From: Streptomyces sp. WM6378
Lineage (GTDB): Bacteria > Actinomycetota > Actinomycetes > Streptomycetales > Streptomycetaceae
Length of the DNA stretch: 27,102 nt
Direction: 5' to 3'
Assembly: GCF_001279695.1 (NCBI RefSeq)
Contig: NZ_LGDD01000358.1
Location: forward strand, 1 to 27,102
Shown here piece after piece: positions 16,802 through 25,857 of the stretch (within the stretch, counting starts at the first letter, position 1; each line of letters starts with the position of its first letter). Made by a program: the position numbers and the translations under genes. The notes under the pieces were generated by a model, which was not told where the DNA came from, did no database searches, and saw only the letters and a list, made by a program, of their open reading frames with translations.

Positions 16802-17482
16802 TCAACCGTGCTCGATGCGGCGTCCAGTGATCTTCTGCGGCGTGACCGTCATCCAATGGGAGCGGTGGCCTCCCGCCCACGGGAGCGAGCGGGCCAGGTC
16901 GTCCAGCCTCCGGACGGCGGCGTCCTCCGTGACGCTCTCGGCCCGCCCGACGGCCAGTACGCTCCAGCCCTGCCGCATGGCATCGTCGATGTGGTCGACC
17001 TCGAAGGCCACTTCGGTTCCCGCGGCGGCGGCGAGCGCTCCGTGCTCCGAGGTGCGGAACGCTATCCCGCTTCCGGTCACCACGTAGTTCACCGGCACGA
17101 CGGCCGGCCCCCGGGCGTTGTACGTCGCCACCCTGCCCACGCCGTGCGTCGAGAGCAGCCGACGACACTCCGGCTCGTCCAGTGACACCAGCTCGGCGTC
17201 CCTGGCGGCGGCAGCCCTGCCCGGCGGAAGGTCGACCGTCGTGCCGGACAACTCGGCCACGCTGGTGTGCAGTGCGCCGGCGATGCGCAGCAAGACGCCC
17301 CGGCCGGGCGCCGCAGCGCGTTCTTCCAGATAGGCGATGTACGAGGGCGCCGCCCCGCAGCGATCGGCCACCTCTTCGCGGCTGAGCCCGAGCGCCTCGC
17401 GGCGCGCTGCCATCCGCCGCCCGAGGTCACTGCGGCCTGCCGGTGCCCCGGCGGAGGACGGTTCGGACCTGTTGACAGCCAT
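16802..17482 (-). CDS. HTH-XRE and pyridoxamine-phosphate-oxidase-like fusion protein
   Basis: A 226-residue protein. I choose ATG 17480-17482, nine bases after GGGAG; the in-frame ATG at 17491 directly abuts that ribosome site and is too close. Residues about 20-80 are an XRE-type helix-turn-helix (LGRRMAARREALGLSREEVA...PSYIAYLEE). Residues about 98-226 are a PNPOx-like split-barrel (LLSTHGVGRVATYNARGPAV, VPVNYVV, VAFEVDHIDD, WSVLAVGRAE), the fold that binds FMN or F420. The fusion suggests a transcription factor with a flavin or deazaflavin sensor, hence redox-responsive (inference). It lies 19 bases behind the alcohol dehydrogenase, probably in the same transcript. Confidence 0.85.
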   Translation of the reverse strand: MAVNRSEPSSAGAPAGRSDLGRRMAARREALGLSREEVADRCGAAPSYIAYLEERAAAPGRGVLLRIAGALHTSVAELSGTTVDLPPGRAAAARDAELVSLDEPECRRLLSTHGVGRVATYNARGPAVVPVNYVVTGSGIAFRTSEHGALAAAAGTEVAFEVDHIDDAMRQGWSVLAVGRAESVTEDAAVRRLDDLARSLPWAGGHRSHWMTVTPQKITGRRIEHG

Positions 17483-17501
17483 GATGCTCATCTCCCTCGG
17501 T

Positions 17502-18575
17502 TCACGGCTCGGCCGGTGCGGTGACGGCCGTGTGCTGGGGACCGCCGAGCGCCACCTTCAGGGCACCCGTGTCGCCCGCGCGCGCGAACACTTCGTAGGC
17601 CTCTTCCATCTGGCCCAGCTCGAAACGATGGGTGATCAGCGAGGACGAGGGCAGTCGTCCGGCCGCCATCATGCGTAGCAGCAGCGGTGTGGAGTGCGTG
17701 TCCACGAGTCCCGTGGTGATGGTGACGTCCTTGATCCACAGGTCTTCGAGGTGCAGGGTCGCGGGCTTGCCGTGCACTCCGATGTTCGCGACCCGGCCGC
17801 CGGGACGGACCATGCGCGTACACATTTCGAAGGCTTCCGGCACGCCCACGGCCTCCATGACCACATCGGCGCCGAGACCTTCGGTGAGGTCCTCGACCAG
17901 CCTTTCCGGTTCCTCTGCGGCATTCACGGCCGCGTCCGCGCCCAGCGAGCGGGCGGCGGCCAGCCTCGACTCCGCGAGGTCCACCGCGATGATGCAACTC
18001 GGCGAGTACAGCCGGGCGGTCGTGATCGCGGCGAGGCCGATCGGGCCGGCTCCGACCACGACGACGGTGTCTCCGGGCCGGACCCTGCCGTTCAGCACGC
18101 CCACCTCGTAGGAGGTAGGGAAGATGTCTGCGAGGAGGACCGCGTCGTAGCTGTCCACGGCACTGGGCAGCGGGTACACGGAGAGATCCGCGAACGGCAC
18201 TCGAACGTATTCGGCTTGGGTGCCGTCGATGGTGTGGCCGAGCACCCAGCCGCCGCCTCCGCGGCACTGCCCGTACCGGGCCTCGCGGCAGAACCGGCAG
18301 CGGCCGCACGCGGAGATGCAGGAGATCAGCACACGGTCGCCGGGCCGCACCGTCCTGACGTCCCCGCCGGTCTCCACCACGGTACCGACGGCCTCGTGGC
18401 CCAGTATCCGCCCGGGAACCACCTCGGGTACGTCCCCCTTGACGATGTGCAGGTCGGTACCGCAGATGGTCACCGCGTCGACGCGGACGATCGCATCCGC
18501 GGCGTCCTTGATGCCGGGGTCTGGAACGTCCTGCCATGCGGTCTGTCCGGGTCCCTGGAAAACGAGTGCCTTCAT
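17502..18575 (-). CDS. Zinc-dependent alcohol dehydrogenase (MDR family)
   Basis: A 357-residue enzyme from ATG 18575 (MKALVFQGPG), with GAAGG about nine bases upstream. Catalytic zinc ligands are C38 (CGTDLH), H60 and E61 (GHEAVG). Structural zinc ligands are C90, C93, C96 and C104 (CGRCRFC..YGQC). The Rossmann motif VVVVGAGPIGLAAI is followed by IIAVDLAESRL; the acidic residue favours NAD(H) over NADP(H). It interconverts alcohols and aldehydes/ketones; the substrate is unknown. In a hypoxia-type cluster it could regenerate NAD+ by reducing aldehydes. It faces the metallo-beta-lactamase gene across a divergent promoter with site E. Confidence 0.9.
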   Translation of the reverse strand: MKALVFQGPGQTAWQDVPDPGIKDAADAIVRVDAVTICGTDLHIVKGDVPEVVPGRILGHEAVGTVVETGGDVRTVRPGDRVLISCISACGRCRFCREARYGQCRGGGGWVLGHTIDGTQAEYVRVPFADLSVYPLPSAVDSYDAVLLADIFPTSYEVGVLNGRVRPGDTVVVVGAGPIGLAAITTARLYSPSCIIAVDLAESRLAAARSLGADAAVNAAEEPERLVEDLTEGLGADVVMEAVGVPEAFEMCTRMVRPGGRVANIGVHGKPATLHLEDLWIKDVTITTGLVDTHSTPLLLRMMAAGRLPSSSLITHRFELGQMEEAYEVFARAGDTGALKVALGGPQHTAVTAPAEP

Positions 18576-18647
18576 GACATCAGCCTTCTTCCTGGCTGTT
18601 CCGGTGTGCGTCAGCCTCAGGCTGTCGCGGTGACCGGCTGGCATGCA

Positions 18648-18663
18648 TGGGCCGGACGGTCCC
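18648..18663 (+). promoter_or_regulatory. DevR/OsdR-box-like site E
   Basis: TGGGCCGGACGGTCCC, an imperfect palindrome of the shared motif. It lies in the 177-base divergent region, 73 bases from the alcohol dehydrogenase start and 90 from the metallo-beta-lactamase start, so it could serve both operons. Confidence 0.5.
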
Positions 18664-18752
18664 CTATGCGGGCCTGACGGGCCCATCCGCCGCCGGCCTC
18701 GGGAGTGCGATGGTGAAACCTGGCGCCCTCACCGACCGAAGGAGGGCCGGAC

Positions 18753-20183
18753 ATGTCCGACACCCCGAGCCCCGGCCCGCGCCCCGTGACGCCCAGGCCG
18801 GCCCTGCTGAGGTTCCTGGGCGGGGTGCGCACAGTGACCGGCAGCAAGTTCCTCGTCGAGAGCGACCACGCCCGCGTCCTCGTCGACTGCGGCCTCTTCC
18901 AGGGCCTCGCGGACCTCCGGCGCCGGAACTGGCAAACGCTGCCCTGCGACGCCTCCGACATCCACGCGGTGGTCGTCACCCATGCCCACCTCGACCACTG
19001 CGGCTATCTGCCGCGGCTGGTCCGAAACGGCTTCCGGGGACCGATCCTGACCAGCGCGAACACCGCCCGGCTCACCGAGATCGTGCTGCGGGACAGCGCA
19101 CACCTTCAGATGGAGGCGGCCCGGCACGCCAATGAGAACCACTGGTCCAAGCATCGCCCGGCGAAGCCCCTCTACGACGACGCCGATGTCGACAAAACGC
19201 TCACGTTCTTCGATCCCGTGCCGATGGGCGCCGACATCGAGATCATGGCGGGCACCCGGCTGCGGCTCCACCACGGCGGGCACATCCTCGGCTCGGCCTG
19301 GGCCCACCTCACCCTCGAAGACGGCCACACCTTGGCCGTCAGCGGCGATCTCGGGCGCCCCGGCCACCCCTTGCTGCTGCCGCCCGAACCGTTCTCCGGC
19401 GCGGATGTACTGCTGATGGAGTCGACGTACGGCGACCGCCGGCACGAGCCGGAGAGCGGGCGGGCCGCGTTCGCTGCCATCGTCAAAAAGACACTGGCGC
19501 GCGGCGGCACCGTGGTCATTCCCGCTTTCGCGATCGACCGCACGGAAGTCGTCCTCCACGAGCTGGCGGGCCTGCGCAGCGACGGGGTCCTGCCGAGGTC
19601 CGTGCCCGTGTACGTCGACAGCCCCATGGCGCTGGCCGCGCTCGACGTCTACCGCGACGCCATCGCGGCCCGCTCCCCCGAACTACGGCTCGAGGTCCTG
19701 GCGCACGGGGCAGGCGCGCTGAGTCCGGAGCCGTTCCTGGCCGCCCGCACGGTCCAGGAGTCCATCGACATCAACAGCACGCAGGGGCCGACCGTCATCG
19801 TGTCCTCCGCGGGCATGGCCACCGGAGGACGCGTCCTGCACCACCTTCAGCGTCTGCTGCCCGATCCCCGCAACGCCGTCGTCATCGTCGGCTTCGCGGC
19901 CGCCGGCACGCGCGCCCGTGACCTGGTGGACGGCGCCCGCACGCTCAAGATGTTCGGCGAGTACGTGCCCGTACGCGCCGAGGTGGCGGACGTGCCCCAC
20001 TTCTCAGCGCATGCGGATGCCGCGCAGATCCTCGACTGGCTGCGTGACGCGCCGGCGCCGCACACGACCTATCTGGTCCACGGCGAGGAAAGCTCGGCCG
20101 ACGCGCTCAGGGACCGGATCGACCGCGAACTGGGCTGGACGGCTGTCGTGCCTCGCTCCGGCGAGGCCGTGCTGATCCGCTGA
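18753..20183 (+). CDS. Beta-CASP metallo-beta-lactamase-fold nuclease
   Basis: A 476-residue protein from ATG 18753, preceded by GAAGGAGGG. The metallo-beta-lactamase core has H77-x-H79-x-D81-H82 (THAHLDHCG), H177 (GGHILGSA) and D199 (SGDLG), plus ESTYGDR. The beta-CASP domain (about 240-370) follows, then motif B/C-type residues PHFSAHAD and a closing HGE (RMMBL region). This is the CPSF-73/RNase J-like architecture of metal-dependent nucleases acting on RNA, most similar in length and motifs to bacterial and archaeal mRNA-processing types, but without the RNase J C-terminal domain. It heads an operon with a CBS-BON gene. A role in RNA turnover during stress is inference. Confidence 0.88.
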   Translation: MSDTPSPGPRPVTPRPALLRFLGGVRTVTGSKFLVESDHARVLVDCGLFQGLADLRRRNWQTLPCDASDIHAVVVTHAHLDHCGYLPRLVRNGFRGPILTSANTARLTEIVLRDSAHLQMEAARHANENHWSKHRPAKPLYDDADVDKTLTFFDPVPMGADIEIMAGTRLRLHHGGHILGSAWAHLTLEDGHTLAVSGDLGRPGHPLLLPPEPFSGADVLLMESTYGDRRHEPESGRAAFAAIVKKTLARGGTVVIPAFAIDRTEVVLHELAGLRSDGVLPRSVPVYVDSPMALAALDVYRDAIAARSPELRLEVLAHGAGALSPEPFLAARTVQESIDINSTQGPTVIVSSAGMATGGRVLHHLQRLLPDPRNAVVIVGFAAAGTRARDLVDGARTLKMFGEYVPVRAEVADVPHFSAHADAAQILDWLRDAPAPHTTYLVHGEESSADALRDRIDRELGWTAVVPRSGEAVLIR

Positions 20184-20298
20184 CCGTCGCCGCTCCGGCC
20201 TCGTGAAGTGTGCCCCCTCGGCCCCTGGCGGACGGCGTGGTCGGGGCCATGCTGAGAACAAGCGGAGACCGCTCGTCGCGCCCAGTGAGGACAGCGTC

Positions 20299-20943
20299 AT
20301 GACCAACAGCCAGTACACCGTCGCCGACGTGATGACCACAACCGTCGTCACGGTCACACCCGACGCCGGATTCAAGGAGATCGTCGCCGCCATGGAGCGG
20401 TGGAAGGTCACAGCCGTGCCTGTCATCGAGGGCGAGGGCAAGGTCGTGGGGGTGATCTCGCAGGCCGACCTGCTGTTCAAAGAGGAGTTCCACCAGCACC
20501 GCACCGGCATGATCGAGCAGATGCGACGGCTCAGCGACACCGCGAAGGCCGGCTCGACGCACGCCAGGGACCTGATGACATCCCCGGCCGTCACCATCCA
20601 TGCCGACGCCACGCTCCCGCAGGCCGCTCGCCTCATGGCCGAACGAAGCGTCAAGCGGCTGCCCGTCGTGAACGACGGTGGCGTGCTCAAAGGAATCGTC
20701 AGCAGGGCCGACCTGCTCAAGATCTTCCTGCGCTCGGACGACGACCTCGCCTCTGCGATTCGGCGCGAGGTCGTCGACCGCCTGTTTCCCGTCTCGCGCC
20801 ACGGCGTGCGGGTCGACGTCGAAAGCGGCGTCGTCACGCTCTCGGGGGCCGTCCGGGATGCCGGCCTCATCCCGGTCGCCGAGCGCCTCGCCCACACCGT
20901 CGAAGGCGTGGTCGCCGTGAACTGCGCCCTCACGGGTCCGTAG
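20299..20943 (+). CDS. CBS-pair protein with C-terminal BON domain (paralogue)
   Basis: A 214-residue protein from ATG 20299, with GAGG eight bases before the start; the open frame extends upstream to 20203 without support. CBS1 (about 5-62) has VADVMTTTVVTVTPDAGFKE and VIEGEGKVVGVISQADLLF. CBS2 (about 88-140) has LMTSPAVTIHADATLPQAAR and [23 protein letters not shown] (about 148-212) has GVRVDVESGVVTLSGAV. It aligns end to end with the 10342 gene, so the pair arose by duplication. It lies 115 bases after the nuclease gene, probably co-transcribed. It likely senses adenine nucleotides; the target is unknown. Confidence 0.88.
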   Translation: MTNSQYTVADVMTTTVVTVTPDAGFKEIVAAMERWKVTAVPVIEGEGKVVGVISQADLLFKEEFHQHRTGMIEQMRRLSDTAKAGSTHARDLMTSPAVTIHADATLPQAARLMAERSVKRLPVVNDGGVLKGIVSRADLLKIFLRSDDDLASAIRREVVDRLFPVSRHGVRVDVESGVVTLSGAVRDAGLIPVAERLAHTVEGVVAVNCALTGP

Positions 20944-20950
20944 CTCGTAT

Positions 20951-20984
20951 CGGGGCAGCCACCGTCGTGGACGCGGCGGCCCCG
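20951..20984. terminator. Weak terminator candidate between convergent genes
   Basis: CGGGGC (20951-20956) can pair with GCCCCG (20979-20984) in the 63-base gap between the convergent CBS-BON and USP genes. The loop is long and no T-run follows, so the call rests mainly on position. Confidence 0.3.
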
Positions 20985-21006
20985 CCTCAGGCAGTCGGTA
21001 CGCAGC

Positions 21007-21855
21007 CTAGATGTGCGGCACCACGCCCACGGGGCACAGGCTGTGGTGGATCACCGAGTGGGCAACCGGCCCCAGGCGGTCGCCACTTGGGATGCTGCGG
21101 CCGACGATCAGCAGGCTCGCCTTGGTGGAGGCCATCAGCAGGTGGTGTGCGGCTCGACCGTGGACCGTCCGCTCCGTCACGTCCGTGTCGGGGAACTTGT
21201 GCCGCCACGGGATCAGCGTGGCGGCCAGGGCGTGCGTCTTCTCCTCTTCGGGGTCGACCGCCGATCCGGACGGGGCCAGGGGCACCGCCCAGGTGTGCAG
21301 GACGTGCAGGGGTGCCCGGCGTGCCGTCGCGGCGTCGAAGGCGTACTCGATGAGCTCGTCGCACGGGTGCTCCAGGTCGATGCCGAGGACGACCGGGCGG
21401 TACGGTCCGGCTGATGAGTCCCAGTGTTCGTCCTCGGCCCGCTCCCCTGCCCTCACGAGGACGACCGGGCGAGTGGCCCGGGCGGTGACCGCCAAGGCGA
21501 CCGAGCCGACCAGGAATCCGGCGAAGCCGGTGAAGCCGCGGGATCCCAGGGCGAGGGTCTCGGAGGATTCGGCCGCGGTCAGGAGGGCGGCGACCGGTGG
21601 ACCGGGCACCTGTCGGCGGACGATCTCCAGTGTGGGGTGGGCGAAGGCCAGCACCCTGGCGGCCCGCTCCAGAGCGTGTCCCACCCGGGCAGCCGGAGCG
21701 TCCAGCTCGGGCAGCCCGGTGCCAACCGCTGGCTCGTCGCCGGCGTGGAGCAGGTGGAGGGGCAGCCCGCGGCGGAGGGCTTCGCGGGCGGCCCAGTCGG
21801 CCGCGTCCAGGCTTTCGACGGAGCCGTCGACGCCTGCGGTGATGATGCGCTGCAT
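21007..21855 (-). CDS. Tandem universal stress protein (USP)
   Basis: A 282-residue protein from ATG 21855 with AAGGAGG seven bases upstream. Domain one (about 4-137) begins ITAGVDGSVESLDAADWAA and has LGSRGFTGFAGFLVGSVAL, close to the ATP-binding loop consensus. Domain two (about 150-282) begins PVVLGIDLEHPCDELIEYAF and ends IVGRSIPSGDRLGPVAHSVI, a degenerate loop. It is the last gene of the minus-strand run USP-phosphoketolase-USP, 25 bases after the phosphoketolase stop. Confidence 0.9.
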   Translation of the reverse strand: MQRIITAGVDGSVESLDAADWAAREALRRGLPLHLLHAGDEPAVGTGLPELDAPAARVGHALERAARVLAFAHPTLEIVRRQVPGPPVAALLTAAESSETLALGSRGFTGFAGFLVGSVALAVTARATRPVVLVRAGERAEDEHWDSSAGPYRPVVLGIDLEHPCDELIEYAFDAATARRAPLHVLHTWAVPLAPSGSAVDPEEEKTHALAATLIPWRHKFPDTDVTERTVHGRAAHHLLMASTKASLLIVGRSIPSGDRLGPVAHSVIHHSLCPVGVVPHI

Positions 21856-21880
21856 GACGCACCTCCTTGGTGCGAGGGGG

Positions 21881-24223
21881 TTAGCCGGTCCAGGTCCAGT
21901 CGGCGATCTCGGGCAGGTCGGTGCCGTGTTCGCGGATCCAGGCGTGGTGGCGGGTGCGGGTGTCGGCCATGGTCTGGCGGACGGCGGCCGCGCGGGCGGC
22001 GAGGCCGGGGACGCGGTCGATGACGTCCATGACCAGGCGGTACCGGTCGAGGTCGTTGCGTACGACCATGTCGAAGGGCGTGGTCGTGGTGCCGGATTCC
22101 TTGTAGCCGCGTACGTGCAGGTGCGCGTGGCCGGCCCGGCGGTAGGCGAGGCGGTGGATCAGCCAGGGGTAGCCGTGGTAGGCGAAGATCACCGGCTTGT
22201 CGCGGGTGAACAGTGCGTCGTACTCCAAGTCGCCCATCCCGTGCGGATGTTCTTCCCGGGGCAGCAGTTTCGCCAGGTCGACGACGTTGACCACGCGGAC
22301 CGCGAGGTCGGGCAGATGGCGGCGGAGCAATGCAGCTGCGGCGAGCACTTCCAGGGTCGGCACGTCGCCGGCACAGGCGAGGACCACGTCGGGCTCCCGG
22401 GTGCCGTCCTCCGTGCCGGCCCATTCCCAGATCCCGGCGCCGCGCGCGCAGTGGGCACGGGCCTGGTCCAGGGAGAGCCAGTCGAAGCAGGGCTGCTTTC
22501 CGGCGACGATCACGTTGACGTAGTCACGGGAGCACAGGACATGGTCGGCCACCGAGAGCAGCGTGTTGGCGTCCGGCGGCAGGTACACGCGTACGACGTC
22601 CGGGCTCTTGTTGAGTACGTGGTCGACGAAGCCGGGGTCCTGGTGCGAGAACCCGTTGTGGTCCTGGCGCCAGACGTGCGAGGTCAACAGGTAGTTCAGG
22701 GACGGTATGGGGGCGCGCCAGGGCAGGTGCCGCGAGGTCTTCAGCCACTTGATGTGCTGGTTGACCATGGAGTCGACGATGTGGACGAACGCCTCGTAGC
22801 AGGAGAACAGTCCGTGGCGGCCCGTGAGATTGTAGCCCTCCAGCCAGCCCTGGCAGACGTGCTCGGACAGGATCTCCATCACCCGGCCGTCCGAGCTGAG
22901 GTTCTCGTCGGTGTCCAGGGTCTCGGCCTGCCACGCCTTGCCGGTGACCTCGAACAGCGCGCCCAGGCGATTGGATTCGGTCTCGTCCGGGCCGACCACC
23001 CGGAAGTCCCGGCGCCCGGCGGTGTCCGCCATGACCTGGGCGAGCAGGCCGCCCAGGACCCGGGTCGGCTCGTGCTGTGTCGCGCCCGGCTTGTCGACGG
23101 GCACGGCGAAGTGCTCAAGGGGCGGAACGGGCAGGGCGCGTGTGAGCAGGCCGCCGTTGGCGTGCGGGTTCGCGCCGAGGCGCAGATCGCCGTCCGGTAC
23201 GCAGGCCAGGACCTGTGCGGTGGGGCGGCCCTCGCCGTCGAACAGTTCCTCCGGCCGGTACGAACGCAGCCATGCTTCCAACTGGCGTAGATGGTCGGGG
23301 TTTTCGCGCACGTTCGCCAGCGGTACCTGGTGCGAGCGCCACGTCCCCTCGACCGGAACGCCGTCGACCTCCGCCGGCCCGGTCCAGCCCTTGGGGGTGC
23401 GCAGCACGATCATCGGCCAGCGCGGGCGGCCGCTCCTCTGCCTGCCCTCGGCTATCCGCTCCAGGGCGTGGTCCATCGCACGCGCCATGGCCAGGTGGAC
23501 CTTGCCGGGGTCGGAGCCGGTCACGTGCAGGGGCTCGTAGCCGTATCCCGTGAGCAGGGAGTCGAGTTCGTCCTCGGGGATGCGGGACAGGACCGTCGGG
23601 TTGGCGATCTTGTAGCCGTTGAGGTGGAGGATCGGCAGGACCGCACCGTCGTGGACGGGGTCGAGGAACTTGTTGGCGTGCCAGGAGGCGGCGAGCGGTC
23701 CGGTCTCCGCCTCGCCGTCGCCGATCACGCAGGCAACCAGCAGGCCGGGGTTGTCGAAGGCGGCACCGTACGCGTGGGCGAGCGAGTAGCCGAGTTCGCC
23801 GCCCTCGTGGATGGAGCCCGGCGTCTCGGGAGCCACATGGCTGGGCACGCCACCGGGGAAGGAGAACTGGCGGAAGAGCCGTGCCATGCCCGCCGCGTCC
23901 CGGCTCACATCCGGGTACGTCTGTGCATAGGAGCCGTCCAGCCAGGAGTTGGCCAGCACGGCCGGTCCACCGTGACCCGGCCCCCAGATGCACACGGCGT
24001 CCAGTCCACGGTCCTTGATCACCCTGTTGAGGTGGGTGTGAACCAGGTTGAGACCGGGCGAGGTTCCCCAGTGACCGAGCAGGCGCGGCTTGATGTGCTC
24101 GGGCCTGAGCGGCTCCGTCAGGAGTGGGTTGCTCATCAGGTAGATCTGCCCGGCGGCGAGGTAGTTGGCCGCCCGCCAGTGGGCGTCCAGTGCGGCCAGG
24201 TTCACCGGTCGGTCTTTCGTCAT
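21881..24223 (-). CDS. xfp: Xylulose-5-phosphate/fructose-6-phosphate phosphoketolase
   Basis: A 780-residue thiamine diphosphate enzyme from ATG 24223 ([20 protein letters not shown]), with AGAGGA upstream; the much longer open frame to 25072 only shadows the USP gene. Family motifs are clear: [18 protein letters not shown] (H64), [25 protein letters not shown], and the thiamine-binding [11 protein letters not shown] (168-178); later [11 protein letters not shown] and [10 protein letters not shown]. Full length for the family. It splits xylulose-5-P or fructose-6-P with phosphate into acetyl-phosphate plus a triose or tetrose phosphate, giving ATP via acetate kinase without glycolytic NADH formation. 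Flanked by two USP genes in one run (77- and 25-base gaps), it is probably induced with them as a low-oxygen carbon bypass (inference). Confidence 0.95.
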   Translation of the reverse strand: MTKDRPVNLAALDAHWRAANYLAAGQIYLMSNPLLTEPLRPEHIKPRLLGHWGTSPGLNLVHTHLNRVIKDRGLDAVCIWGPGHGGPAVLANSWLDGSYAQTYPDVSRDAAGMARLFRQFSFPGGVPSHVAPETPGSIHEGGELGYSLAHAYGAAFDNPGLLVACVIGDGEAETGPLAASWHANKFLDPVHDGAVLPILHLNGYKIANPTVLSRIPEDELDSLLTGYGYEPLHVTGSDPGKVHLAMARAMDHALERIAEGRQRSGRPRWPMIVLRTPKGWTGPAEVDGVPVEGTWRSHQVPLANVRENPDHLRQLEAWLRSYRPEELFDGEGRPTAQVLACVPDGDLRLGANPHANGGLLTRALPVPPLEHFAVPVDKPGATQHEPTRVLGGLLAQVMADTAGRRDFRVVGPDETESNRLGALFEVTGKAWQAETLDTDENLSSDGRVMEILSEHVCQGWLEGYNLTGRHGLFSCYEAFVHIVDSMVNQHIKWLKTSRHLPWRAPIPSLNYLLTSHVWRQDHNGFSHQDPGFVDHVLNKSPDVVRVYLPPDANTLLSVADHVLCSRDYVNVIVAGKQPCFDWLSLDQARAHCARGAGIWEWAGTEDGTREPDVVLACAGDVPTLEVLAAAALLRRHLPDLAVRVVNVVDLAKLLPREEHPHGMGDLEYDALFTRDKPVIFAYHGYPWLIHRLAYRRAGHAHLHVRGYKESGTTTTPFDMVVRNDLDRYRLVMDVIDRVPGLAARAAAVRQTMADTRTRHHAWIREHGTDLPEIADWTWTG

Positions 24224-24300
24224 GATCTGTCCTCTGCCTCGACGGTGTGTCGGATCGGTAGGTCCGGGTGCCGCGCTCCGGCGGTGCGCGCACGGGCCGC

Positions 24301-25170
24301 TTACGTGTGCGGCACCACGGCCACCGGGCAGGCCGCTTGGTGGAGTACGGCGTGGTTGACCGGGCCGAGCTGCATTCCAAGGTGGCTCTTGCGACGGTGG
24401 GCCCCGACCACGAGCAGGTCGGACGCGAGCGCCGCGTCCAGGAGTGCCTTGCGCGCGTGGCCTTCGACCACCTGCGGCCGCACTTCCACCACACCCTCCA
24501 CCCGGGCGGCCGGCCGCAGGGCTTCGGCCAGCGCGCCCTCCGCCAGCGCACGGTGCCGCTCGACGTCGGAGCGGTGATCCGGATGGTCGGCGACCTCCCG
24601 GGCCGGGCAGCGCCAGGCATGCACAGCATCCAGTACGGCGCCATGCGACTCCGCTTCTCGCAGTGCGAACTCCACTGCGCGACGGGCCTGTTCGGGCTCG
24701 TCGATGCCGACTGCGATCCGGCCGAAGGCACGGCGCAGGTGGCGTTCGTCGCCGCGAACGACGATCACCGGAGACTGTGCGCGGGCGGCGACCGCGAGGC
24801 TGACCGAGCCCAGCGGCAGTCCGGCGATGCCGCCCGCTCCCAACCCGCCCACGACGACCACGAAGGCCTCGCGGCTCATCCTGGTCAGTACGGCGGCGGG
24901 GTCCTCGATGACCAGTTCCCCGTACGCCTTCACCGCCGCGGCACGGCGACCGGCACGCTCCACGGCCGACCCGACGAGGTTCTCCCCGTACACCCGAAGG
25001 GCACTCCGGTCGGTGGTGAACGCCGGGCCGTAGCCCTCGTACCATCCCCAGGCCTGTGAGTGGACGACACACAGGGGCAGGCCGTGCAGGGCTGCCTCGT
25101 CCGTCGCCCAGTCAAGGGCCCGCAGGCTCGGATCCGAGCCGTCCACACCGACGATCACCGGCTTGTCCAC
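24301..25170 (-). CDS. Tandem universal stress protein (USP)
   Basis: A 289-residue protein. I start it at GTG 25168-25170, which has GGAAGGGGTGG just upstream; the open frame to 25206 adds residues with no homologous look. Domain one (about 4-140) begins [19 protein letters not shown] and has [20 protein letters not shown], a consensus ATP loop. Domain two (about 150-289) begins [20 protein letters not shown] and ends [20 protein letters not shown]. It heads the USP-phosphoketolase-USP run and faces the hydrogenase protease gene across 178 bases containing sites F and G. Confidence 0.9.
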   Translation of the reverse strand: MDKPVIVGVDGSDPSLRALDWATDEAALHGLPLCVVHSQAWGWYEGYGPAFTTDRSALRVYGENLVGSAVERAGRRAAAVKAYGELVIEDPAAVLTRMSREAFVVVVGGLGAGGIAGLPLGSVSLAVAARAQSPVIVVRGDERHLRRAFGRIAVGIDEPEQARRAVEFALREAESHGAVLDAVHAWRCPAREVADHPDHRSDVERHRALAEGALAEALRPAARVEGVVEVRPQVVEGHARKALLDAALASDLLVVGAHRRKSHLGMQLGPVNHAVLHQAACPVAVVPHT

Positions 25171-25256
25171 AGTGCCACCCCTTCCAGCCCATCCGGGTTC
25201 GCCCACGTCCGGGGCGTGTCATAGGGGACGCTTCCACTGCCGGGGGCTGACGGGGA

Positions 25257-25272
25257 GGGGCGAACCGGCCCC
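25257..25272 (-). promoter_or_regulatory. DevR/OsdR-box-like site F
   Basis: On the minus strand GGGGCCGGTTCGCCCC, the weakest of the seven in its second half. It lies 86 bases upstream of the USP start and 76 before the hydrogenase protease start. Only four bases separate it from site G, suggesting cooperative binding. Confidence 0.4.
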
Positions 25273-25276
25273 AGAG

Positions 25277-25292
25277 GGGGACGTTCGGCCCC
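25277..25292 (-). promoter_or_regulatory. DevR/OsdR-box-like site G
   Basis: On the minus strand GGGGCCGAACGTCCCC, an imperfect palindrome close to site B. It lies 56 bases before the hydrogenase maturation protease start. Site centres F and G are 20 bases apart, two helical turns. Confidence 0.5.
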
Positions 25293-25348
25293 TGCCGGTC
25301 GACGCGCGGGCTCCGCAAGGTGGGAGCAGATCGACGGAAGGGGAAGCG

Positions 25349-25846
25349 ATGACCATCCCTACGCGCATCGCCGTCATCGGAGTCGGCAACGACTTCCGAC
25401 GTGACGACGGAGTGGGCTGGGCGGTGATCGAACTGCTGCGGCAACGGGCCGCGGGCCGCCCCTTTCCCGCAGGCACCGTCCTGGCCACGTGCGACGGCGA
25501 CCCCGCACGGCTCATAGGACTCTGGGAAGGCGCCGACCTCGCGGTCGTCGTGGACGCCGCGCACGCTCATCCGGCCCGCCCCGGCCTGGTGCACCGGCTC
25601 GAACTCGACGCCGGACGGCTGCAGCGCCCCACGACGAGTTCCCACGGCCTCGGCCTCGGCGAGGCCGTCGAACTCGCCCGCGTGCTGGGCCGGTTGCCCG
25701 GGCGGCTGATCGTGTACGCGGTGGAGGGCGCCGACAGCTCCCTCGGCGCCGGGCTCTCGGAACCGGTCGGAGCCGTGGTCGAACCGCTGGCCAAGGACGT
25801 CGAGGCCGAGGTCACCCGGCACCGCGACGCCGCAGCCCGAAGTTGA
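25349..25846 (+). CDS. NiFe-hydrogenase maturation endopeptidase (peptidase M52)
   Basis: A 165-residue protein from ATG 25349 after GGAAGGGGAAGCG. The family start motif GVGNDFRRDDGVGWAVIELL is present. The three nickel-contacting residues known from HybD map to D20 (usually Glu or Asp), D69 (VVVDAAHAH) and H99 (SSHGLGLGEAVELA). These enzymes cut the C-terminal tail of the hydrogenase large subunit after nickel insertion. It lies 11 bases before hypF, in the same operon. The large-subunit gene is not in the window. Which hydrogenase it serves cannot be told; Streptomyces commonly carry a group 1h high-affinity enzyme. Confidence 0.85.
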   Translation: MTIPTRIAVIGVGNDFRRDDGVGWAVIELLRQRAAGRPFPAGTVLATCDGDPARLIGLWEGADLAVVVDAAHAHPARPGLVHRLELDAGRLQRPTTSSHGLGLGEAVELARVLGRLPGRLIVYAVEGADSSLGAGLSEPVGAVVEPLAKDVEAEVTRHRDAAARS

Positions 25847-25857
25847 GGTGAGAGCCA

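Noticed and set aside
20211..20265. GGCCCC-rich stretch before the second CBS-BON gene as an eighth motif site
   Set aside because: Half-sites are present but spacing and orientation do not fit the shared 16-base pattern.
21011..23290. 759-codon plus-strand open frame across the USP and phosphoketolase genes
   Set aside because: Repetitive Val/Gly/Gln/His composition, antisense to two well-supported genes.
24224..25072. Extending the phosphoketolase to a 1063-residue protein
   Set aside because: The extra 283 residues lie opposite no evidence and in a shifted frame over the USP gene; the ATG at 24223 has a ribosome site and the family's normal N-terminus.
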